A stretch of 64,000 nt of DNA from NCBI RefSeq assembly GCF_001269985.1, contig NZ_BBZB01000002.1, positions 558,001-622,000 on the forward strand, given 5' to 3'. The notes beneath the pieces are model-generated. The model did no database searches. It was not told the origin of the DNA and worked only from the letters and a program-made list of their open reading frames with translations. This DNA is from Pseudoalteromonas sp. '520P1 No. 423' (GTDB lineage: Bacteria; Pseudomonadota; Gammaproteobacteria; Enterobacterales; Alteromonadaceae). A program made the position numbers and the translations under genes. This document shows positions 46,987 through 56,873 of the stretch, piece by piece (positions within the stretch are counted from its first letter, which is position 1; every line of letters starts with the position of its first letter).

Positions 46987-47108
46987 AAATATTACAAAAA
47001 AGATAGGAATTTATCAGGCTAATAAGTCACTTATCAATCTTAATGATAAATATTCATAAGTCGTTTTATCAATTCAAAAACATAATTTAGTTTTATTCAG
47101 GGAGTAGG

Positions 47109-47823
47109 ATTAAAAAACAAGTAGAGAAAATCAACGATAGCCGAAGAGGTATAATAAAAAAAGCCACCTCAGTAGCAGGCATACTGATGACTAGTGGAAT
47201 CACTAATAATTTTCAGGCACAAATACCAAATGGTGATTTTGACTCTAGTAAAGTGGAATCAAAATATATGGCAAAACTCAAGCAAGTTCCTGTAACTGAA
47301 GGTGTATTACCTCTTCCTTCAGGTGCAGGGCTTTATTACTGGGATACAGGTGGTGAAGGCCCTGTTGTTTTACTTTCACACCCTGGAAGAGGTAGTGCGT
47401 TAACTTGGCCCTATCAACAACCTGTTTTTGCAAAAGCAGGGTTTAGAACAATAGCCTATTCTAGACGCTGATTTTTTGGATCTCCGCCAGGTTCAAAAAA
47501 TGATACAGGTAATTTTGCTGATGATTTGAATGCCTTAATTGAGTATTTAGGTGTAGAAAAAATCTAAAGGTGACGGTATTAGGTATCGTCAAAAAGCGAA
47601 AAGTAATATTACATGGGAAAAAATTCGTGCAGCTAACCTTCCTAGTTTTTTTATTGCTGGTGGGGCGGATTTATATCAACCGCCTTCTATGATGCGAGCA
47701 GCAGCTCTTGAAATACCTAACAGTCAAACGCTCATAATTCATGAAGCATGCCATGCAGTTCAGTGGGAGCAGCCTGAGTTATTTAATCAAGCTGTTCTCG
47801 AGTTCTTAAAAAAACATAGCTAA
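47109..47823 (+). pseudogene. Alpha/beta hydrolase, multiply broken
   Basis: A twin-arginine-like signal (DSRRGIIKKATSVAG) is followed by the hydrolase start (GGEGPVVLLSHPGRG, then YSRR). TGA at 47470-47472 breaks it, then FFGSPPGSKND follows in frame. After LGVEKI a frameshift and deletion remove the nucleophile elbow. The end (YRQKAKSNITWEKIRAANLP, GGADLYQPPS and HEACHAVQWEQPE) runs to TAA 47821-47823. The natural start codon position is ATT 47109 with a good ribosome site (ggagtagg), so even the ATG seems mutated. Confidence 0.7.
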
Positions 47824-47977
47824 ATCCACTTGAGAGAATTGAAGTTAATTGATATATGATAATAGGTTTTATTCTCTGAAACTCATGCTGAAGACATGGT
47901 AGCGTGCAATAATCCATTATTATCTTTAAATTATTAAGGGTTAAATCTCTGATCTCAATTCATAAAGGAATAATATA

Positions 47978-48782
47978 AATCGACTACCAGGCCTTGATTT
48001 ACTCAGAGCGATAGCAATTGTGTGGGTAATGCTTTTTCATGGTTTGAGGTATGGAACGCCTTATAGAGATTTTTCAGTATTTGGTTGGATGGGAGTCGAT
48101 CTGTTTTTGTATTAAGTGGCTTCTTAATTGGTAACCAAGTATTTAAGTCAATTTGTATATTGATATTAAAAATAGTAATACATTTTCACATGTTTGGTCT
48201 TTGTGTGTTGAAGAACATTTTTATTTATTATTTCCTTTAATAGTTTTATTAATTATGAAACGAAGTGGGACTGGGCTTGTTATATTTTTGTCCTTACTTA
48301 TTGTGATAATTGGCATGTATTTAAGAGCTGATATTTGGTTAAATGAAATAGATACAATTCCAATATACCGAGATTATGTCGAAAAAATATATTACCCAAG
48401 TTATACCAGGTTAGATGGGTTGTTAGCGGGCGTATTATTAGCAACCTTAAAAGTATTTAGACCGCATTTTTGGCAAGTTTTATTAACGAATTCAAATAAA
48501 ATGTTATTTTTGGGGGTGTTGAGTTTAGCTTTATCAATTTGGATTTTTAAAGATAGATTTGGTTTGATGGCAACTGTGATAGGGTTGCCAATTTTGTCGA
48601 TTAGTTTGGCATTAATCGTTGCCAGTGCATCGAGTACAAGCTCAATTTTAGCAAAGACAAAAGTACCAGGGGCTTATGTAATTGCTACTGTATTGTATCT
48701 TTCGGTAGAGCGTCCATTTCTTAAGTTTAGAGGTGAATTTTTGAACCGAAAAACACAAGACATTATGTTAATGCTGAAGTAA
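47978..48782 (+). pseudogene. Acyltransferase-3 (OafA-like) gene, frameshifted and deleted
   Basis: Pieces of a polytopic O-acyltransferase: RLPGLDLLRAIAIVWVMLFHG and GWMGVDLF, then a 1-base deletion before VLSGFLIGNQVFKS. A deletion follows, then FSHVWSLCVEEHFYLLFPLIVLL and the later helices. The expected ATG is ATA at 47979 after AAGGA. A middle segment before the end SVERPFLKFRGEF is also missing. Such enzymes modify O-antigen or other surface sugars. The gene cannot be functional. Confidence 0.68.
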
Positions 48783-48836
48783 GCCATAGTAATAATTAAT
48801 CTTTATGGTATTTATTAAAAAGGTTCAAATGAAAGT

Positions 48837-49208
48837 ATGAATTACGATGAATTTAATAAATTTTGTGGCGGGTTACCCGAAACGACTTATGTTGTGCAAT
48901 GGAGTAACTCACATGTATGGAAAGTAGGTGGTAAAGTATTTGCAATAGCTGGTTGGGGTAAAGATAACCAACCTGCTTTTACTTTTAAAACTTCAGAGCA
49001 AAACTTTTATTTTTTAAGTGAATGTGAAGGTTATATTCCTGCGCCATATTTTGCTAATCGCGGCATGAACTGGATACAAAAAGTTGATTGTGATAATCAA
49101 ACAGATGAAGACTTACGATATTACATTACACAATCTCATCATTTAGTTTCTTTAGGACTAACTAAAAGAAAACAAAAAGAATTAGGGTTAAGCCAAGCAA
49201 CTAGTTAA
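48837..49208 (+). CDS. MmcQ/YjbR-family protein
   Basis: A 123-residue cytoplasmic protein of the MmcQ/YjbR family (double-wing DNA-binding fold). The opening (FCGGLPETTYVVQWSN, VWKVGGKVFAI) and the AFTFKTS, YFANRGMNW and SHHLVSLGLTKRKQKELG segments match the family pattern. The function is not established; DNA binding is a structural suggestion. ATG 48837 follows a short spacer after the broken acyltransferase. Intact. Confidence 0.85.
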   Translation: MNYDEFNKFCGGLPETTYVVQWSNSHVWKVGGKVFAIAGWGKDNQPAFTFKTSEQNFYFLSECEGYIPAPYFANRGMNWIQKVDCDNQTDEDLRYYITQSHHLVSLGLTKRKQKELGLSQATS

Positions 49209-49245
49209 TGTAATAATTAGTACGTAATAAAAAAGTAATATAAGC

Positions 49246-49707
49246 ATGAAGGCAATATTGAACATGATAAAAAAACTCAAAAATTTTGATGAGATCACTG
49301 CCACTCGTATCTATGATGTTTTTCAAAGCGCATATAAAATTGAGGCACAATTGATTGGTACAGATAATTTCCCGCCTTTATCACGTGATGTAAACCACGT
49401 TAGGAACTCAAAAACAGATTTTTATGGTTATTTTTATGACGATTGTCTTGCTGCGGTTATTGAAATAGAAATGAATGATAAAAATTTAGAGATTAATAGT
49501 TTAACAGTTGCTCCTCGCTTTTTTAGAAAAGGTATAGCAGATAAGTTAATCGCTTATGTTTTAACTTCGATAGCCCATGATAAAGCAATTGTTGAGACGG
49601 CCGTTGTTAATAAACCTGCAATAAATTTATATCAAAAGCATGGATTTGTTGAATTTAAAAGATGGACACCTTCTCATGGTATAGAAAAGCTTGCCTTGAG
49701 TGTTTAA
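49246..49707 (+). CDS. GNAT-family N-acetyltransferase
   Basis: A 153-residue GNAT. Motif A is FRKGIADKLIAYV, and a late motif KPAINLYQKHGF is present. Met1 at 49246 or Met7 (49264, with AAGG further upstream) could start translation; the fold begins after both. It belongs to a run of small unrelated + strand genes. The substrate is unknown. Confidence 0.8.
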   Translation: MKAILNMIKKLKNFDEITATRIYDVFQSAYKIEAQLIGTDNFPPLSRDVNHVRNSKTDFYGYFYDDCLAAVIEIEMNDKNLEINSLTVAPRFFRKGIADKLIAYVLTSIAHDKAIVETAVVNKPAINLYQKHGFVEFKRWTPSHGIEKLALSV

Positions 49708-49777
49708 TTCAGTGTTAAAGCGTATTTTATTATAGCTCCAATACCAGTCTTAAATGATAACAATATAAAGGTGCATT

Positions 49778-51080
49778 TTGAATTCAAAAATTTGGTTTTT
49801 ACTTGTCTTAGTGTCGCCATACCTGTTGGCCGAACAAGGAGAAGTAGTTAAAAACTATGCACTTGAATTAACTAAAACTGATAATAAATATACTCATTTT
49901 ATTAATAAAAAATCGCCCAATGCGACTTGTATTGATTGCCATAAATCACAAACTCATGATTGGCAAAAATCAGATCATGCCAAAGCGATGGCAATCGCAG
50001 ATAAAACAAATGTATTAGGTGACTTTAAACATGTTACTGCAATGCACTATGGCTAAAAAGCACTGTTTTATATAGCGAATGATAAACACAAAGCTAAAGT
50101 TTCTTACGATGATAAAACTGAAACCTATGATATTAAATATACCTTTGGTCACTTTTCATTACAGCAATACCTTGTATAAACTAAACAGGGATCTATGCAA
50201 GTATTACCTTTTGCTTGGGATGCACGCAGCAAAGAAGATAAAGCCCAGCGTTGGTATCACAATTATAGTAATGAAGAAATTAGCCCTTAAGATAGATTAC
50301 ACTGGAAGCAACCATTGCAAAATTGGAATGGTATGTGTGCCGATTGTCATTCTGATGGTTTAGTGCGTGATTATAATGAAAAAACAAATACATTTGATAC
50401 TAAATGGAATGATATTAATGTGGGTTGTTTTTTTTGCCACGGTGATATGACAAGCCTTATCATCAACACGTCATAACTATTATTTACTAAATTCTGGTCA
50501 GCCAATTAGTTTGGAAAAACACAAAGCAGTAAGGATTGAAGCGGCAAGAAGCTTAATTGATACCAATATGTTTGCAAATAATATGGCAATATTTAGAGCT
50601 GTATTTGAAGAGTTATTATCAGTTAATAAAATCAATAGTTGGCGTGGTGAGGGCAGAGCAAATCAAGCCGTATTAGAAATGAGCCTTGGTAATTGGGCTA
50701 GTGCTGAAGAATCATTTAAAGCAGCCATAGAGGTTGACCCTTATTTTGAATCTGGCTATTTGAATTTATCTGAGTTGTATCGGAATTTACAAAGATCAGA
50801 TCACGAATAACAAGTATTAAATAAGGCTTTCTTTAAACTGCCCAAGTCAGCGCAAGTGCAATATGCTTTTGGACTTTATTTAATTAGATAGCAGCAACAT
50901 CATAAAGCAACAAAACATTTTGCTAAAGCCATGTCTTATGCACCAGAACAAGAACAGTACTTATATACCTATGTATTATCGCTTGATGGTGAAAATAAAA
51001 CTAAATTTGCATTGCAGAAGCTTAAAATGAAAATAAAGAAGTTTAAAGACAGCCAGCAATTAAAAGAACTTGGATTATAT
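49778..51080 (+). pseudogene. Multiheme c-type cytochrome/TPR protein, heavily decayed
   Basis: An exported cytochrome with a TPR tail. It has a signal peptide and then CxxCH motifs (CIDCH, CADCH, CFFCH). It is broken by stops at 50054-50056, 50177-50179, 50288-50290, 50474-50476, 50808-50810 and 50889-50891, plus a frameshift and a missing segment near the third heme motif. In several cases CAA/CAG would restore the codon, so C-to-T changes are common. The TPR part reads NWASAEESFKAAIEVDPYFESGYLNLSELY. It ends joined in frame to the next gene fragment. Confidence 0.72.
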
Positions 51081-51923
51081 TTATCTGAAAAAATGAAACA
51101 AGGATGCATCAATAAAGCCAAAGAACTGAACGTTAATTGCCATTTTATTGAAATGTCTGCCGGAAATCCTTTTCTTCAAAAAAACGCTATAAAAGCACTA
51201 CAAACACAAAAAGTTGATGGCTTGGCTTTATCTGTGATCGATTCAAAATTCCATATTGATTCTCTAAAATACTTTAAAGAAAACAATATTCCGGTTGTTA
51301 CCGTTGATGCAGATTTTGCTAGAGGAATTCACGGACTAGTAGATGATTTAAGAGCCGCTTATATTGGTAGTGATAACTTTAAACTAGGTTATGAACTGGG
51401 CAAGCACCTTCTTTCAATCGTAAAATTTAAACATGAATATTGCATTGTAAGTGGCTATAAAGCCACAGATAACTTAAACGAAAGGATCAAAGGATTTAAA
51501 AAAGCAATTAGTCAGTCTAAGTTACTTGAAGAACATCACAGGTGCCCTTTATATAGTTTAGAAGATACTGATTCTTCAATTAGACAAGGGGTTTCTTTCA
51601 TTGAAGACTTTGATGTTCATGGCATGGGAAAGACACTTGTTTATATGGGAGGTTGGGCGCAAATTAATATTGATAAATATACAAAGGTATTTGAAAAATA
51701 TAAACAAAATATAAAAAACCAAACAATTAATATCTTATCTATTGATGCATCTAAAGAACAAATGTTCCTTTTAAAACAAGGCCTATCTTCTGGAAATTTA
51801 GGTCAAAGCCCATTTGAAATGGGTGAAAAAGCGCTGGACACTTTGTTTAACTTAAAGCAGGGCAAAAAACTTAGCTCTAATGTTATTCACACTAACTCTG
51901 TTTTATACCCTTATAAACTTTAA
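51081..51923 (+). pseudogene. Periplasmic sugar-binding (RbsB-like) protein, 5' truncated and fused
   Basis: A substrate-binding protein of the Peripla_BP_4 type: KAKELNVNCHFIEMSAGNPF, KVDGLALSVID, NNIPVVTVDADF, YIGSDNFKLGYELGKHL, then QTINILSIDASKEQMFLLKQGL. The N-terminus, with signal and first strand, is missing. Instead the frame is continuous with the last part of the cytochrome/TPR pseudogene, giving an open frame of 330 codons from 50931. The fusion is probably an accident of a deletion and unlikely to be exported. Confidence 0.65.
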
Positions 51924-52080
51924 TCATTGCTGTATTTAGCAAAGTTTTTTTTACGGGATCTTATTTATACCTCCTTTGCTCTATAAACTTCTGTCTTGCC
52001 AGTGATCTAGCTCAACTTCATAAAATTGAGATATGTAAGAGCAATCATTTCATTTATCTTGTGTTTGTTATTTGTAAAAA

Positions 52081-52536
52081 TCACGATGTTGTTTTTATAT
52101 AGTATGACAATATAGATGAGATTGATCTTAAATCATCCACACTATCAATATTATGAGTCATATAAATCAGCTTAAATTTAACTAAAACATTTATTTTGGA
52201 TCCGCGACGTAATAAGTCGCGTGTAGCACGCATTTCTTTGTCGTAGACATAAGCTAGAGGAAAGTTACCGCCTCGAATAAGTTTAGAAATTTTAAATGAA
52301 TCTATTTTATCGTTTTTAGCCTTGCCACCATTAATGGCTTTCATATAAAGGGCATGAACAAGAATAAGTCCTGTATTATCAATGATACAGACATAGAGTA
52401 ATCTGGCGTGTAAATCAATACCACAATAGTATGGATGTATGTTATTGTAAAAGTTCATTGAGCTTTCTCCTTTTTGTTTGGTCACTAAAGTATTACGTAT
52501 AGACGCGATACTTTGGAGGAGGCTCAATGATTATCA
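52081..52536 (-). mobile_element. IS110-family (IS1111-attC-like) remnant, copy 1
   Basis: On the minus strand the transposase start is recognisable from 52458: MNFYNNIHPYYCGIDLHARL. After an internal deletion come MKAINGGKAKNDKIDSFKIS and RATRDLLRR. The DEDD core is incomplete, so it is not active. Upstream of the gene is the IS end, with a perfect pair ATACTTT/AAAGTAT. The end (ggctcaatgattatcaa) meets an attC-like site at 52538, as expected for IS1111-attC elements. Confidence 0.75.
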
Positions 52537-52537
52537 A

Positions 52538-52622
52538 GTCGTTTAAAAGGACAAAAACCATTTGGCTTTTGCTCCTTCGTCGCTAATTTTAGCCAAGCAT
52601 TTATGCGCCCATTAGTGAGGCT
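52538..52622 (+). repeat. attC-like site A (degenerate)
   Basis: It begins gtcgtttaaaagg and ends attagtgaggct. The arms tttggctttt and ttagccaag form the central hairpin shared with the other sites. It directly joins the IS110 remnant on the left, and the next gene starts 13 bases later. The core boxes are mutated relative to RYYYAAC/GTTRRRY. Confidence 0.5.
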
Positions 52623-52634
52623 TTCAGGAGATTT

Positions 52635-53375
52635 ATGAAGTATCTGCAAGGATTAGTATTTTTAATTGCTAGTGCATCTAGCGTTTCAAATGCAGACACA
52701 ATCTACGATGAATCTAGGGAGAGAAATATCCCTATAGAAGTTACGCTTCCTCAATCAGCTAAAAACTGTAAAAAGGAATCTAAATGTCCAGTTGCTCTAT
52801 TGAGCGCTGGCTACGGCGTATCTCATTTGAAGTATACATTTTTTGCTAATCAGCTTAATAACCTGGGTTACCTTGTTGTAGCTATTGGACATGAACTGCC
52901 AAATGACCCACCACTTTCAACGTCAGGAAATTTATTTGAAACCAGAAGTGAAAATTGGCGCAGAGGCGCTCAAACTCTGGACTTTGTTAAATTAGTTTTG
53001 AGTAGGCGTTTTGAATATTATGATTTTGACAATTTGCTTTTAGTTGGGCACTCAAATGGTGGTGATATTTCTTCATGGTTAGGAAATGAAAATAAGCCTT
53101 ATATTAAATCATTAATCACTCTCGATCATAGACGTGTTCCTTTGCCTAGAGGTACCAATATAAAAGTATTATCTATTCGGGCTAGCGACTTTCCAGCTGA
53201 TAAAGGTGTTTTGCCTTCAGCCTCCGAGCAAACAAACATTTGCGTAGTCAAAATTCCTGAATCACGGCATAACGACATTTCGGATTTCGGTCCCAAATGG
53301 TTAAAGGATAAAATCAATTTATTGGTTCGATATTATTTGCTAGAAGAATCATGTTCGGTGCTTAAGAAAGCCTAA
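52635..53375 (+). CDS. Secreted alpha/beta hydrolase
   Basis: A 246-residue exported hydrolase with a signal peptide (residues 1-20, ending SNA). The nucleophile elbow is GHSNGG (Ser140), and a late His is in SRHNDISDF. The segment SAGYGVSHLKYTFFANQLNNLGY is typical of the PET-hydrolase/dienelactone-hydrolase-like group; the substrate is unknown. The stop codon overlaps the start of an attC-like site, as in integron cassettes, so this is the best-framed cassette here. Confidence 0.85.
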   Translation: MKYLQGLVFLIASASSVSNADTIYDESRERNIPIEVTLPQSAKNCKKESKCPVALLSAGYGVSHLKYTFFANQLNNLGYLVVAIGHELPNDPPLSTSGNLFETRSENWRRGAQTLDFVKLVLSRRFEYYDFDNLLLVGHSNGGDISSWLGNENKPYIKSLITLDHRRVPLPRGTNIKVLSIRASDFPADKGVLPSASEQTNICVVKIPESRHNDISDFGPKWLKDKINLLVRYYLLEESCSVLKKA

Positions 53376-53457
53376 CAAGGCCATCAAGAAAGGACGCAAA
53401 AAGCTTGGCTCTAATTATAGCCAAGCATTTTCTGCCTCTTACGGCGGCGTTGAGGCT
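53369..53457 (+). repeat. attC-like site B
   Basis: The best-preserved attC-like site. It starts agcctaacaagg, and the end cggcgttgaggct pairs with the start through one bulged base. A central hairpin (gcttggct with tagccaagc) is present. It overlaps the TAA of the hydrolase gene. Confidence 0.65.
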
Positions 53458-53468
53458 TTAGAATTTAT

Positions 53469-53496
53469 AAAAAAGACACTTTTTAGTGTCTTTTTT
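53469..53496. terminator. Hairpin terminator after attC-like site B
   Basis: A 12-bp perfect stem (aaaaaagacact with agtgtctttttt) has a tttt loop and terminates in either direction. Confidence 0.85.
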
Positions 53497-53594
53497 AGTT
53501 TTTACTATTTGTTTTTTTTTAAGCTTGATACCAGATCTTTGATGTGATCTAATAGATATTATTCAACTACTGAACATCAAAATGGCACTTATTA

Positions 53595-54654
53595 TTGCAA
53601 AGAGGTAAACCTGATTTATCTTGTCAAAATAAGTTCATATCTATCGATTTTTCTCGCCATCAATCACAAGATGTTATGCCTGAAGATGAAGTTACACACG
53701 ATTTAAAACAAAAGGAAAAACTTGATAAAAGCGCCGCCAAAATAGCTGATGACTTGGCAACAAAAAGAGAAAAATTAGGCAGTAAAGGCAAGCCAGTAAA
53801 AAGTAATATAACCGATCCTGATAGCGCAAAGATGACTACATCAAAAGGCACAATCCAAGGCTACAATGGGATTGCAATAAATGATGATAAACATCAAATC
53901 ATTGTGCAAGCTCAAACTTGAGGCTCGGTAGGTGAGCAACAAACCTTGAAGCCAGCGATAACACAACTAGAAGAACAACTAAAAGCGTTAGGCACACCGA
54001 ATACCTTATCAGAAGCAAAGTTCACAGCAGATAGCGGGTTTCATAGTGAAGAAAACTTAAAATATGTAGCAACAACAGGGTTAAACAGTTACATGGTAGA
54101 CGCTCAATTTAGAAGTCGTAATCCTATATTTAAAATCAGTGAAACGTACCATACAGAAAAAGAAAAGCGACGATTTAAGCGCAGTAAAGGTAAGCCAAGA
54201 TTATTTACCAGTAAAGACTTTCATTATGATAAAACACAAAAAGTTGTCGCTGCCCAGCAGGGAATGAAATGTGGTGTAGCGGCGATAACCTCAAAAGTGC
54301 AGTGCGCACTTACACACGATTTTGGGTTATTCAAAAGACTGTAAAAATTGCCCCTTACAGAGGCTATGCATGAGAAAAGAGCCAAATAAAACAGGACGAC
54401 AAGTCCAATTTTTAAATGATAATGAATTAAAAACGCCTTCATATACAGATAAGATGAGGATTAAAATAGATAGTCCAATTGGGCGGCGACAATACAGTAA
54501 AAGGTTCGGTGCAATAGAGCCTATTTTTGGCAACATTAAAGTAAATAAGGGTATGAAAAAATTCACCTTTCGAGGATAAGAAAAAGTGAATGCGCAATGG
54601 CAAATTTATTGTTTAGTTCATAACATAGAAAAGTTAAGAAACAACCTACATTAA
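53595..54654 (+). pseudogene. IS1182-like transposase, broken
   Basis: A DDE transposase of the IS1182/IS5-like group: ITDPDSAKMTTSKGTIQGYNG, a TGA at 53919-53921 (VQAQT-stop-GSVGEQQTL), then TADSGFHSEENL and the tail FGAIEPIFGNIKVNKGMKKF and YCLVHNIEKLRNNL. A frameshift lies near 54320 (CALTHDFG/GYSKDCKNC) and a TAA at 54577-54579. The N-terminal domain is missing, and no terminal repeats were found. The element is dead and probably inserted in the cassette array. Confidence 0.75.
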
Positions 54655-54873
54655 GGGTTAATCAGCTACGAAAAAACATCATATCCCACCAAAAAACCAA
54701 TAAATCAGCACAAAACTCGTAAATCTGAAACTCTCATAATTCAAACAGTAAAAATAGCCAAAAACGTAAACGTTTTTGATTGTTAAAATAACTGAATGAC
54801 AGTAAAATTTCCGATTATAAAATATTATTTTAAAACGAGTAATTCTACAGGCTCGTTGTATGCAAAGGAAATT

Positions 54874-55215
54874 ATGCAGTCAATCAAATATCTAATCACA
54901 GCATTAATAATTTATTCTTCTGGCAGTTTTGCCCAAGATACACATTGTGAAATATCTGGAACTTGGAAGCATGCAGATAAAAATGCTTGGCTTGAAATTA
55001 ATTTAACTACCAAAACGGTTAACGTGAAATCTCACTTAGATAATCCTAAAGCTAACGGCCTTACTGTAATAAAAAACTTAGAGCCAAATTGGTCAGGTCA
55101 AATGTATAATGCAAGCACTGGTGGTTTTGTTCCTGTTCTATTAGCTTTCAATAGTTGTGAGCAACTTAAAGTAACTGATAATGGTGTAAATATTCTTACG
55201 TTAAACCGAGCGTAA
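54874..55215 (+). CDS. Small secreted protein, uncharacterised (cassette gene)
   Basis: ATG 54874 (MQSIKYLITALIIYSSGSFAQ) opens a signal peptide and is preceded by AAAGGAAA, which decides against the longer upstream frame. The mature part (about 93 residues) starts DTHCEISGTWKHADKNAWLEIN and has a second Cys at AFNSCEQLKV. The compact beta-rich pattern and two cysteines suggest a small periplasmic domain. No family is recognised. It lies just before attC-like site C, like a typical cassette gene. Confidence 0.65.
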   Translation: MQSIKYLITALIIYSSGSFAQDTHCEISGTWKHADKNAWLEINLTTKTVNVKSHLDNPKANGLTVIKNLEPNWSGQMYNASTGGFVPVLLAFNSCEQLKVTDNGVNILTLNRA

Positions 55216-55225
55216 TTCCATACAA

Positions 55226-55308
55226 GCCATTTAACAGGAAAAAATACAGATGGCTATTTTCGTTCCTCAAATATTATAGCCAACTGCATTTTGCTCGTTA
55301 ATAGTGGC
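55226..55308 (+). repeat. attC-like site C
   Basis: The start gccatttaac pairs with the end gttaatagtggc across a structure with a central arm tatagccaac. It begins 11 bases after the stop of the small secreted protein gene. This is a good attC candidate with the RYYYAAC-type box attTAAC. Confidence 0.6.
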
Positions 55309-55491
55309 GTTGGTATCGGGTTTACCCAAGAAGTGGACATCCCTAATAGTTGGTAACACCAGTATGCTAGTGCCATTAACTGTAGCTCTGATTTCACATT
55401 TATTTCACATCTAAAGTAATAATGTGAACGTTATTAAATAATGGTGGAATCTAAAGCATTAACGTTACGAGCAAACGGAGGTTTCATTTAA

Positions 55492-55509
55492 ATGGAAGAT
55501 AAATTATGA
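55492..55509 (+). CDS. Five-codon leader ORF overlapping the CPBP gene
   Basis: ATG 55492 follows a strong site (GGAGG) at good spacing and gives MEDKL then TGA, whose bases overlap the ATG of the CPBP gene (TTATGA). The ribosome may thus be handed to the main gene. Such mini-ORFs, like ORF-11 of class 1 integron attI, can boost cassette translation. The role is inferred. Confidence 0.45.
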   Translation: MEDKL

Positions 55510-56258
55510 ATTACCCTTTAATTAAGCCAAAGTACTATTACTCACTGTATTGTGATATTTTTAATTTTATTAAGCAGCCTCATGATAAGAAGGATATTGA
55601 GAAGTCTACTCGGTTCAAGGTTTACGATACGGTGGGGTTGTATGTTCTTAAGTTTATCTTTCTGATCCCCGTAATCCTGTTTTTTGCTGTTGTTTATGAT
55701 CCTGAAAATATACAAAGCGTAAAAATGACAGAACGGTTCTCCCCAGCAATGCTGTTGTTGGTTGGCGGAATCCTATTACCTTTTTTAGAAGAAATTGGAT
55801 TTAGGCTCTCATTAGTATTCAAGCCAATATATTTTGCTCTGTCTTCAAGTGTATGTACATACTACTTTTTGACTAAGGTCGTGTTTAATACAAAAATTTC
55901 GATGGTAGATGAAAGCTTTTTACTAAGAGTAATCATCTCAGTTTCGTTTGGGGCTCTTCTATATCTGATATTCAATATACAGTCGATAAAGAAAAGGTTG
56001 GTTTCATTCTGGGAAACGAATTTTCGGGGGATTTTTTATTTTTCGTGTATTGCATTTGCATGGATGCACATAACAAAATATGAAATTACATTACTCAATA
56101 TTCTATTGCTCCCTATACTGACAATACCTCAGCTATTCAGCGCTATTATTTACGGGTATATAAGATTATCATTTGGTTTTATTTATCCATTAATGCTTCA
56201 TATGGGTATGAATACTCTAGTTATAAGCATATCGCTGCTAACCGGAAGCAGCATTTAG
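55506..56258 (+). CDS. CPBP-type intramembrane metalloprotease (Abi family)
   Basis: A 250-residue polytopic protein of the CPBP (Rce1-like/Abi) family. Motif 1 is EEIGFR (Glu95, Glu96, Arg100), motif 2 FAWMH (His188) and motif 3 HMGMN (His232, Asn236), the proposed active site. About six helices are visible. Family members include bacteriocin self-immunity proteins and prenyl proteases; which applies is unknown. A 5-codon leader overlaps its ATG. The IS110 remnant begins right at its 3' end. Confidence 0.82.
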   Translation: MNYPLIKPKYYYSLYCDIFNFIKQPHDKKDIEKSTRFKVYDTVGLYVLKFIFLIPVILFFAVVYDPENIQSVKMTERFSPAMLLLVGGILLPFLEEIGFRLSLVFKPIYFALSSSVCTYYFLTKVVFNTKISMVDESFLLRVIISVSFGALLYLIFNIQSIKKRLVSFWETNFRGIFYFSCIAFAWMHITKYEITLLNILLLPILTIPQLFSAIIYGYIRLSFGFIYPLMLHMGMNTLVISISLLTGSSI

Positions 56259-56261
56259 AAA

Positions 56262-56735
56262 ATACATAACAATCAAGAAGGGCCATATCCAAATCAATGT
56301 TTTGTTGTACAATAGGACTTTAAATTGTGAACGAAGTTGTTGTCTAACTGAGATATTTTTTAAATTAAGTTCAGTCGGGGGTAAGTTGTATTGGCTATTA
56401 GTGTTTACAATATGACCTTTAAGCATTGCGCCGTGACGAACGATTTTAGTACGGCGGCTCAGTAAATCTCGAGTTGCACGCATTTTATGGGGATAAGCGT
56501 AAGCAACAGGGAAATTTCCATCACGCAATAGCGCTGCTATTTTAAAAAAATCAATTTTATCATTTTAGCTTTACCGCCATGAATAGCTTTCATATATGAG
56601 GCGTGCATGTAAATCTATTCCACAGTAATATGGATGTGAGCTATTATAAAAGTTCATTGAGCTTACTCCTTTATGTTTGGTCACTAAAGTATTACGTATA
56701 AACGCGATACTTTGGAGGAGGCTCAATGATTATCA
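56262..56735 (-). mobile_element. IS110-family (IS1111-attC-like) remnant, copy 2
   Basis: The transposase is readable from start 56657: NFYNSSHPYYCGIDLHARL, then after an internal deletion and frame changes NDKID, LLRDGNFPVAYAYPHKMRATRDLL. The 5' end of the IS is nearly identical to copy 1 and again ends ggctcaatgattatcaa directly before an attC-like site (56736). Dead. Confidence 0.72.
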
Positions 56736-56820
56736 ACCTGTTAAACAAGGACAAAACACTTAGCTCGTGTTCGTGCCTCACTTATCTTAGCCAACTATAA
56801 ATATCTGCTTAATGTGGCGA
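56736..56820 (+). repeat. attC-like site D (degenerate)
   Basis: It starts acctgttaaacaaggac and ends gcttaatgtggcg, with a ttagctc...tcttagccaac hairpin. It directly follows the IS remnant. Confidence 0.5.
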
Positions 56821-56873
56821 AACGCACTGGTAATCTAAATTAACACTAAATATTTAAAATAAGGAGATAGAAG

